Assembly (NCBI GenBank): GCA_945861275.1
Contig: CAMATZ010000054.1
Coordinates: 1 to 38,021 of the forward strand
Reading direction: 5' to 3'
Length of the DNA: 38,021 bases
From: Bordetella parapertussis
GTDB taxonomy: Bacteria; Pseudomonadota; Gammaproteobacteria; Burkholderiales; SG8-41
This document shows positions 32,645 through 38,021 of the stretch, piece by piece. Both the position numbers and the translations under genes were made by a program. Under the pieces are notes generated by a model that saw only the letters and a list, made by a program, of their open reading frames with translations, searched no databases and was not told the DNA's origin. Each line of letters begins with the position of its first letter. Within the stretch, counting starts at the first letter, position 1.

Positions 32645-33073
32645 GTGCTTAAGGAATTCAGGGATTTTACGTTCAAGGGTAATGTGCTCGACCTGGCAAT
32701 TGCGGTTGTGATCGGCGCGGCGTTTGGCAAAATCGTGGATTCTCTGGTCAAAGATATCATCATGCCGCCGATCGGCTTGCTGATGGGCGGCGTGGATTTC
32801 GCCAATTTGTTTGTGATACTCAAGCCGGGCACGGCCGCAGGTCCATACGCCACGCTTGAAATCGCTCAAAAAGCGGGTGCGGTAACCTGGAACTACGGTT
32901 TATTCATCAATACCATCCTCACTTTTATCATCGTGGCTTTCGCGATATTCATGCTGGTAAGAGCTTACAACAAGGTCAAGAGCGCCGAGCCGCCTGCGCC
33001 GGCAGCCCCGCCGGCACCGCCTGCGGAAGACGTGCTGCTGTTGCGCGAGATTCGCGATGCATTGAAGAAGTAG
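32645..33073 (+). CDS. mscL: Large-conductance mechanosensitive channel
   Basis: A 142-residue inner-membrane channel that opens under hypo-osmotic shock. The start is GTG 32645, preceded by [31 protein letters not shown] is the conserved S1 helix and TM1 start (shown here in two parts: [10 protein letters not shown] and [10 protein letters not shown]). [18 protein letters not shown] matches the pore and first loop, and [18 protein letters not shown] (about 88-105) is TM2. The tail is Pro/Ala-rich and ends in the usual charged helix [11 protein letters not shown]. Its stop is one base from that of convergent dgkA. Confidence 0.96.
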   Translation: MLKEFRDFTFKGNVLDLAIAVVIGAAFGKIVDSLVKDIIMPPIGLLMGGVDFANLFVILKPGTAAGPYATLEIAQKAGAVTWNYGLFINTILTFIIVAFAIFMLVRAYNKVKSAEPPAPAAPPAPPAEDVLLLREIRDALKK

Positions 33074-33074
33074 C

Positions 33075-33446
33075 TTACCCCAGCAACACCAGCACCCAGA
33101 CGATCACCGCATTCGCCAGCGCCAGCATTACTGCCGCGCTGCCGATGTCCTTGGCGCGCTTGGCGAGTTGATGCTGTTCCAGCGAGATACGATCCACCGC
33201 GGCCTCCACCGCCGAGTTGAGCAATTCGACAATCAGCACCAATAGCACGCTGGCGATCATTATCGCCTTGCCCAGTCCGCTCACCGGCAGCCACAACGCC
33301 AGCGGAATCAACACCGCTGCGAGCAACACTTCCTGACGGAAAGCCTGTTCGTGGCGCAGCGCTGCCTTTAGCCCGTCAATAGCATAAAACAGCGCGTTGT
33401 AGATTCGGCGCAGTCCCGTTTTGCCTTTGTGCGGGCTTTCTGACAT
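33075..33446 (-). CDS. dgkA: Diacylglycerol kinase
   Basis: A 123-residue integral membrane enzyme that phosphorylates diacylglycerol for lipid recycling. Signature ELLNSAVEAAVDRIS and AKRAKDIGSAAV match the DgkA active site, and an earlier conserved Glu is in LRHEQAFRQE. Three hydrophobic segments are visible. The length is normal. It lies downstream of the DUF3426 gene on the same strand, with a strong hairpin in between, so read-through may be limited. Confidence 0.94.
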   Translation of the reverse strand: MSESPHKGKTGLRRIYNALFYAIDGLKAALRHEQAFRQEVLLAAVLIPLALWLPVSGLGKAIMIASVLLVLIVELLNSAVEAAVDRISLEQHQLAKRAKDIGSAAVMLALANAVIVWVLVLLG

Positions 33447-33471
33447 GAATGCCTCTGCAGTTGGGGGCTTG

Positions 33472-33529
33472 GCGTTGAGCGTTGGGCGTGCGCGGCACGC
33501 GCGAAGGGGTTACGCCCAACGCTCAACGC
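33472..33529. repeat. Long hairpin between dgkA and the DUF3426 gene
   Basis: Arms GCGTTGAGCGTTGGGCGT (33472-33489) and its exact complement (33512-33529) surround a loop that itself contains GCGCG/CGCGC. It could end the aroQ-acc-prmA-DUF3426 transcript or act as a REP element. No T-run follows on the minus strand. Confidence 0.7.
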
Positions 33530-33544
33530 TAGACGTTGCCCATG

Positions 33545-34501
33545 TCATGTTTGAGGTGCGGCTATCAACAGCAGCGCAAATCCGCCAGCGGCTAACTCGC
33601 TCACATCGAGATCAACGCGCACGGTGGTGGTCACACTCGCCGCAATGACGTTTTTTTGCACGTCGGCGCCGCGCAGATACTCGTGGGGCAGGAACACGCG
33701 GCGCGCCACCACGTGATCAAACTTGTCGTTCAACGCGAGGTCTATCGCCGGATAGCCGATCTCGAGCGCGGATTGATTTTGCAGGGTTACGATTAACTGC
33801 ACGAGGTGGGGCTTGGCCTGGTCCACAATCAACAAATCCGAAGCCAGAATATTCAATACCGAAGGCCGTTGCAGGGCAGGGACTGTGCAATGCGCCCAGT
33901 CGCACATTTGGGTGAGCGCCGGCTTTACACCGGGAAAATGCGCCGCGACGTCGCTGCGAAAAGTGTAGAGCACATGGGCGCACAAGGCCACGCCGGCAAA
34001 CACTGCAGCGAGCGCCCACGGCCAGCGGGCGCGATGCGCCCTGGGCAGAGTCGCGGCTTCATCCGCGCTGGCCTGGATTTGTTGTGGTTCGCGTGGCACG
34101 CTATCCGCGCTATCCGGCACGCTGGCGGCATGCGTGCGTGACGCACGTGCGGGTGCTGGCGCGACGTGTACTCCCTGCACGGCATCCTCCAGCGGCAGCG
34201 GCGGCAACGGAACCACCGGCACATCCGGCAGCATCGGCCAGTTTCGCGGCGTAAATCCGTGCGGCGGCGGGGTGTGCGGCGCCGCTGCATTTACCGGCGC
34301 CGCCTGCAGTGCAGCGTCGCTCGCTTCGGCCAGCGGCGGTGGCACACCGGCCTGCAACGCTGCGAGCGAAGTCAGATTCACCAGCCCGTCGAACACCTTG
34401 CGGCAGCTGCCGCAGCGCACGCGTCCGTCGCGCTCGAACAATTGATCGGGCGTGACGTTAAACGCAGTGGTGCAGTGCGGACATTGGGTCACCATCGACA
34501 T
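33545..34501 (-). CDS. Zinc-ribbon and DUF3426 domain membrane protein
   Basis: A 318-residue protein. The N-terminal MJ0042-type zinc ribbon has C7, C10 (CPHC) and C30, C33 (CGSC). A long Pro/Ala-rich linker follows, then one membrane helix (about 159-181, WPWALAAVFAGVALCAHVLY), then the periplasmic DUF3426 domain (HLVQLIVTLQNQSALEIGYP, then FLPHEYLRG). Function unknown. It is the standard neighbour downstream of prmA in betaproteobacteria. Start ATG 34501 has GGAA upstream, and ATG 34495 is an alternative. Confidence 0.88.
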   Translation of the reverse strand: MSMVTQCPHCTTAFNVTPDQLFERDGRVRCGSCRKVFDGLVNLTSLAALQAGVPPPLAEASDAALQAAPVNAAAPHTPPPHGFTPRNWPMLPDVPVVPLPPLPLEDAVQGVHVAPAPARASRTHAASVPDSADSVPREPQQIQASADEAATLPRAHRARWPWALAAVFAGVALCAHVLYTFRSDVAAHFPGVKPALTQMCDWAHCTVPALQRPSVLNILASDLLIVDQAKPHLVQLIVTLQNQSALEIGYPAIDLALNDKFDHVVARRVFLPHEYLRGADVQKNVIAASVTTTVRVDLDVSELAAGGFALLLIAAPQT

Positions 34502-34533
34502 GGGCGGTTCCTACCTTGGCCTTTTATCGTATT

Positions 34534-35424
34534 TTACTTTTTCACACCGGCGAGCAAAACCCATTCGTCTTCAGTTTCGGTGAGCCGCATATCGAACCAG
34601 CGGCGATACGCCTCGCGCACGGCATCGGCTTGCGCTGCAAGTATGCCAGACAACACCACCCGTCCCGCGGGCAGCGTCAGGCGCGCACGCAGCGGCGCCA
34701 GCACGGTCAAGGGGTTGGCGAGGATGTTGGCCACGACCACGTTGGCCGGCGATTTCACCGCGTCGGCGGCCGCAAAAAAAGATATCTCGGTGTGGTTTTG
34801 TTTGGCATTGTGGCGCGCGGCAAGCAGCGCTTGTTCATCGATATCCACGCCCGACACGCGAGCGGCGCCCAGTTTCATCGCGGCAACAGCGAGTATGCCA
34901 GAGCCGCAGCCATAGTCGATTACGGATGCGCCCGCTTGCAGATGGGCGTCCAGCCAGCGCAAACACAGCCGCGTGGTCGGATGCGTGCCGGTTCCGAAAG
35001 CCAGGCCCGGATCGAGGCGAATGTTAATGGCGGCAGTGTCTACCACCTCGTGCCAGGTCGGCACCACCCACAAGCGTCTGGATACTTTTTGCGGCGTGAA
35101 TTGCGCTTGCGTCAGCCGCACCCAGTCCTGATCGTTGACACGATCAATGCCGTACGGCGTGGCCGCCGGCAACGCGCACGCCTGCAGTGCGGCGGGCACG
35201 AGGCTTGCCAGCGCGGCATGTTCATTGAAAAGCGCGACTATGCGATTAACCGGCCAATTCACCACGGGCGCGCTGCCGGGTTCGGCGAATAATGGCCGCT
35301 CGCCCGTGGTGCCGGCGGCGGCATCGGAAACATCCACCGACAACGCGCCGCTTGCCAGCAGCGCGTCGGAGAGCTTTTCGACACAGCGCTCGTCAACGAT
35401 CAGGACTACGGCTTGCCAGGGCAT
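34534..35424 (-). CDS. prmA: Ribosomal protein L11 methyltransferase
   Basis: A 296-residue enzyme that trimethylates L11 using SAM. ATG 35424 (MPWQAVVLIVDE) is preferred to TTG 35436. Seen: LDPGLAFGTGTHPTTRLCL, the PrmA signature; SAM motif I DYGCGSGILAVAAMKLGA; GVDIDEQAL; and NILANPL, the family's NPPF-like catalytic segment. There is no strong ribosome site. It is placed between accC and the DUF3426 gene as usual. Confidence 0.95.
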   Translation of the reverse strand: MPWQAVVLIVDERCVEKLSDALLASGALSVDVSDAAAGTTGERPLFAEPGSAPVVNWPVNRIVALFNEHAALASLVPAALQACALPAATPYGIDRVNDQDWVRLTQAQFTPQKVSRRLWVVPTWHEVVDTAAINIRLDPGLAFGTGTHPTTRLCLRWLDAHLQAGASVIDYGCGSGILAVAAMKLGAARVSGVDIDEQALLAARHNAKQNHTEISFFAAADAVKSPANVVVANILANPLTVLAPLRARLTLPAGRVVLSGILAAQADAVREAYRRWFDMRLTETEDEWVLLAGVKK

Positions 35425-35503
35425 CGGGCGCAGCAAAAAATGAACAATACGTTACCTTTGCGGTGAGATTTTCACATTTCACAATTTGCAGCTGCGCCCG
35501 GTC

Positions 35504-36859
35504 TTACTCCGCTTTTACCAGTTTCGCCAATTTTTCTTCAAGATAATGAATACTCGTGCCGCCGCGCAGAAACGCCGCGTCGCGCAGCAAATCCTGATGC
35601 AGCGGGATATTGGTCTTGATGCCTTCAATCACGATTTCCGATAATGCGATGGATAGCCGCGCAATGGCCTGCTCGCGCGTATCGCCGTAGGCGATTATTT
35701 TGCCGATTAGCGAATCGTAATGCGGCGGCACGACGTAACCGCTGTAGGCGTGCGAATCCACGCGGATGCCGGGCCCGCCGGGCATGTGCAACGAGGTGAT
35801 GCGTCCCGGCGATGGGGTGAATTTGTACGGGTCTTCGGCGTTAATGCGGCATTCGATGGAGTGCCCGCTGAGTTCGACCTCGCGCTGGCGCAACGCGAGT
35901 TTTTCGCCGGCGGCGATGCGTATCTGCATCTGCACAATGTCGAGCCCGGTGATCATTTCCGTGACCGGATGCTCCACCTGCAGGCGCGTGTTCATTTCGA
36001 TGAAGAAAAACTCGCCGCCCTCGTACAAAAACTCAAAGGTGCCCGCACCTTCGTAGTCAATTTTGCGGCAGGCATCGGCGCAGCGTTCGCCGAGGCGCGC
36101 GCGCGCGCGCGTGTTGAGCTGCGGCGCGGGCGCTTCTTCGATAATTTTTTGATGGCGGCGCTGCATTGAGCAATCGCGGTCGCCCAGATAAAGTGCGTTT
36201 TTGTACTTGTCGGCAATCACCTGAATTTCAATGTGGCGCGGGCGCTCCAGAAATTTTTCCATGTAAATCGTCGAATTATTGAACGCCGCCTGGGCTTCGG
36301 CGCGCGTGGTATTGGCGGCATTGAGCAGCGCTGCTTCGGTTTTCACCACGCGCATGCCGCGTCCACCGCCGCCACCGGCCGATTTAATAATGACCGGGTA
36401 ACCGATTTCGCGCGCAATTTTGATGATTTCCTTGGGGTCTTCGGGCAGCGCGGAATCGATGCCGGGCACCACCGGCACACCGGCTTTTTTCATGACGTTT
36501 TTGGCGCTCACCTTATCGCCCATCAGGCGGATCGTTTCCGCGCGCGGGCCGATAAACACAAAGCCGCTTTGCTCGACGCGCTCGGCGAAGTCGGCATTTT
36601 CTGCGAGGAAGCCGTAGCCCGGATGTATGGCTTCGGCATCCGTCACTTCCGCCGCGCTGATGATCGCCGGCACATTGAGATAACTCGCGCTCGACACCGC
36701 CGGGCCGATGCAGACCGACTCGTCGGCAAGCTTGACGTATTTGGCTTCGGCATCCGCTTCGGAATGCACCACCACGGTTTTAATGCCCATCTCGCGGCAG
36801 GCGCGCTGGATGCGCAGAGCGATTTCGCCTCGGTTGGCGATGAGGATTTTTCCAAACAT
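35504..36859 (-). CDS. accC: Acetyl-CoA carboxylase, biotin carboxylase subunit
   Basis: A 451-residue ATP-grasp enzyme that carboxylates biotin on AccB, the first step of fatty acid synthesis. [17 protein letters not shown] begins the N-terminal domain, [10 protein letters not shown] (161-170) is the ATP-binding glycine loop, [13 protein letters not shown] the bicarbonate and biotin region, and [14 protein letters not shown] the catalytic block. The C-terminus ends LVKAE. Typical length. It is 52 bases after accB. No obvious ribosome site, consistent with translation coupled to the operon. Confidence 0.97.
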   Translation of the reverse strand: MFGKILIANRGEIALRIQRACREMGIKTVVVHSEADAEAKYVKLADESVCIGPAVSSASYLNVPAIISAAEVTDAEAIHPGYGFLAENADFAERVEQSGFVFIGPRAETIRLMGDKVSAKNVMKKAGVPVVPGIDSALPEDPKEIIKIAREIGYPVIIKSAGGGGGRGMRVVKTEAALLNAANTTRAEAQAAFNNSTIYMEKFLERPRHIEIQVIADKYKNALYLGDRDCSMQRRHQKIIEEAPAPQLNTRARARLGERCADACRKIDYEGAGTFEFLYEGGEFFFIEMNTRLQVEHPVTEMITGLDIVQMQIRIAAGEKLALRQREVELSGHSIECRINAEDPYKFTPSPGRITSLHMPGGPGIRVDSHAYSGYVVPPHYDSLIGKIIAYGDTREQAIARLSIALSEIVIEGIKTNIPLHQDLLRDAAFLRGGTSIHYLEEKLAKLVKAE

Positions 36860-36911
36860 TTGAGGGCGGGATTGACGGCTTAGTATTTAGGACGCGCGAT
36901 GGCGGGATTAC

Positions 36912-37391
36912 TCAATCCTTAGTCCTCGTCAACTCAATCCTGATCAAAGATTGCCCATATTCCACCGGCTGTCCGTTTTCGACGAGGATTTCCTTGATCA
37001 CGCCATCCTGATCGGCGTCTATCTCATTCAGCAGCTTCATGGCTTCGATGATGCATACGGCGTCACCCGCCTTCACCGTCTGGCCGATCTCGACAAACGA
37101 TTTAGCGCCGGGCGATGGCGAACGGTAAAAAGTGCCGACCATCGGCGATTTAAGCAGGTGGTCCTGCGACGCGATGGACGCTTCTGCCGCCGAAGCCGCC
37201 GCGTCCTTGGTCGCCGTCAGCGCGTGCTGAGGCACCTGAGGCAGGCTCGCCACTTGTGGCGCGCCGACCGCGATTTGGGCTAAAGGTCCGCGGCTGATAC
37301 GTACGCGCTCCGTGCCTTCCTGAATTTCCAGCTCGGAGATACCGGACTGCTGGACCAAATCGATAAGCGTTTTTACTTTTCGTAAGTCCAT
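36912..37391 (-). CDS. accB: Acetyl-CoA carboxylase biotin carboxyl carrier protein
   Basis: A 159-residue carrier. [18 protein letters not shown] is the conserved start, an Ala/Pro-rich linker spans about 40-78, and the biotinyl domain carries [11 protein letters not shown] with the biotinylated Lys at K119. GGAG lies eight bases before ATG 37391. It is 14 bases after aroQ, in the conserved order aroQ-accB-accC. Confidence 0.97.
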   Translation of the reverse strand: MDLRKVKTLIDLVQQSGISELEIQEGTERVRISRGPLAQIAVGAPQVASLPQVPQHALTATKDAAASAAEASIASQDHLLKSPMVGTFYRSPSPGAKSFVEIGQTVKAGDAVCIIEAMKLLNEIDADQDGVIKEILVENGQPVEYGQSLIRIELTRTKD

Positions 37392-37405
37392 GTTTTTACT
37401 CCGAT

Positions 37406-37855
37406 TTATTTATTAGGCGCCTTGCTATTCAGAGCGTAAGCAAGCGCTAACTCGTAACCTTTTGCGCCAAGACCGCTGATGGTGCCCACGGCGATATCGC
37501 TGAAGTAGGAGCGATGCCTGAATGCCTCACGCGCGTACACATTTGACAAATGCACCTCAATGAAAGGAATACCCACCGCCGCCAGCGCATCGCGCATGGC
37601 AACACTGGTGTGCGTATAGGCTGCGGGATTAATGATGATGAAATCGACGTGTTCGCGCGCCGCCTGCTGGATGCGATTGACCAAATCCGACTCGGCGTTG
37701 CTTTGAAATACCGCCAGCGTCGCGCCGGCATCGAATGCAAGTTTTTGCATGCGCGCTTCAATCGACGGCAGTGTGTCGCCGCCATAAAGTTGCGGCTCGC
37801 GCGTGCCCAGCAGATTCAGATTGGGGCCGTTGAGCAGTAGTATGTTCTGGTTCAT
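37406..37855 (-). CDS. aroQ: Type II 3-dehydroquinate dehydratase
   Basis: A 149-residue enzyme for the third step of the shikimate pathway. [20 protein letters not shown] holds the active-site Arg and the catalytic Tyr (Y24). [11 protein letters not shown] carries N77, and [11 protein letters not shown] the catalytic His (H102). [19 protein letters not shown] ends the fold. It is the first gene of the acc operon here. Only about 21 bases separate its start from the IS at 37877, with no good ribosome site (CAGATCCAAAAA precedes ATG), so its native promoter region seems removed. Confidence 0.96.
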   Translation of the reverse strand: MNQNILLLNGPNLNLLGTREPQLYGGDTLPSIEARMQKLAFDAGATLAVFQSNAESDLVNRIQQAAREHVDFIIINPAAYTHTSVAMRDALAAVGIPFIEVHLSNVYAREAFRHRSYFSDIAVGTISGLGAKGYELALAYALNSKAPNK

Positions 37856-37876
37856 TTTTTGGATCTGGTATGAACC

Positions 37877-38021
37877 GTGCTTATCCGGTTAGTGCCCAAG
37901 CCTACTACCTGTAGTGGCTCGTGATTTTTTTGCATAAAGTTCGGCATAGGTCGGCGCAGTCACGTCGCCAGCAATGCCAAGCAGGGAGCGGAAAGCGTTG
38001 AATGGATAGAAACGGCGGTTG
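37877..38021 (-). mobile_element. IS1595-family insertion sequence, other end (partial)
   Basis: The terminal inverted repeat starts GTGCTTATCCGGTTAGTG at 37877 and matches the end at 144 (read on the other strand) over about 39 bases with substitutions. It contains the 3' end of a minus-strand transposase and runs off the right edge. The element is in the same orientation as the left one. Confidence 0.8.
37889..38020 (-). CDS. IS1595-family transposase, C-terminal fragment
   Basis: The minus-strand frame from the window edge reads NRRFYPFNAFRSLLGIAGD, then APTYAELYA, and ends GSRLGH with TAA at 37889-37891. NRRFYPFNAFRSLLGI followed by APTYAELY is the C-terminal pattern I recall for IS1595-type DDE transposases with the FRFNRR motif. 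The usual end, SGEW, is replaced by AKKSRATTG with read-through into the inverted repeat, suggesting a changed or frameshifted tail. Confidence 0.75.
   Translation of the reverse strand, partial: NRRFYPFNAFRSLLGIAGDVTAPTYAELYAKKSRATTGSRLGH

Noticed and set aside
144-37877. The window as a circular molecule carrying a single IS copy
   Set aside because: A single insertion would show matching short duplications outside both IS ends. The flanks GCCTCATT (145-152) and TATGAACC (37869-37876) do not match, so the two ends come from separate insertions or from a recombined copy.

Overview
The window looks like chromosomal DNA of a betaproteobacterium, most likely Burkholderiales. The basis is the order aroQ-accB-accC-prmA-(zinc-ribbon/DUF3426 protein) with a PfkB kinase nearby, the high GC content, and above all the abundance of Bug/TctC-type periplasmic binding proteins. 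No rRNA, tRNA or CRISPR array was recognised. Both ends of the window lie inside an IS1595-type insertion sequence: the transposase N-terminus ends the left side and the C-terminus ends the right side, both on the minus strand. About 144 bases of IS are present at each end, so the borders may simply be assembly breaks at a repeat.

Positions 145-1299 hold a tctA (tripartite tricarboxylate transporter, large membrane subunit) whose first part is cut off exactly at the IS end. It is followed by an exported metallo-beta-lactamase-fold protein and a 206-bp MITE-like palindromic element with 13-bp direct repeats. Positions 3275-28617 form an accessory catabolic region. It contains eight intact TctC/Bug binding proteins and two decayed ones, a tandem pair of xanthine-dehydrogenase-type molybdenum hydroxylase large subunits, and two metal-dependent amidohydrolases, one with a Tat signal. 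It also contains a DOPA 4,5-dioxygenase-like protein, a carboxymuconolactone-decarboxylase-like protein, an FAD aromatic monooxygenase, a cupin coupled to an NMT1/THI5-like binding protein, a DUF1932 dehydrogenase and small conserved proteins. No intact transporter membrane subunit and no transcriptional regulator was found there. An AT-richer PilZ/YcgR-like gene sits alone in the middle. Repeats, truncated genes and inverted-repeat elements mark several junctions, which suggests repeated gain and loss.

Positions 28842-37855 are mostly housekeeping: an alpha/beta hydrolase of the dihydroxypseudooxynicotine-hydrolase/FrsA type, a membrane-anchored cytochrome c5-like protein with a clear terminator, apaH, a PfkB kinase, mscL, dgkA, and the minus-strand run aroQ-accB-accC-prmA-DUF3426. 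The right-hand IS begins only about 21 bases upstream of aroQ, so the expression signals of this essential operon must come from the IS or from beyond it.

How the genes may work together (inference): the binding proteins and enzymes suggest uptake and oxidation of small carboxylates and aromatic or N-heteroaromatic compounds. The binding proteins would have to share TctA/TctB membrane subunits encoded elsewhere. No single pathway is established by the sequence.
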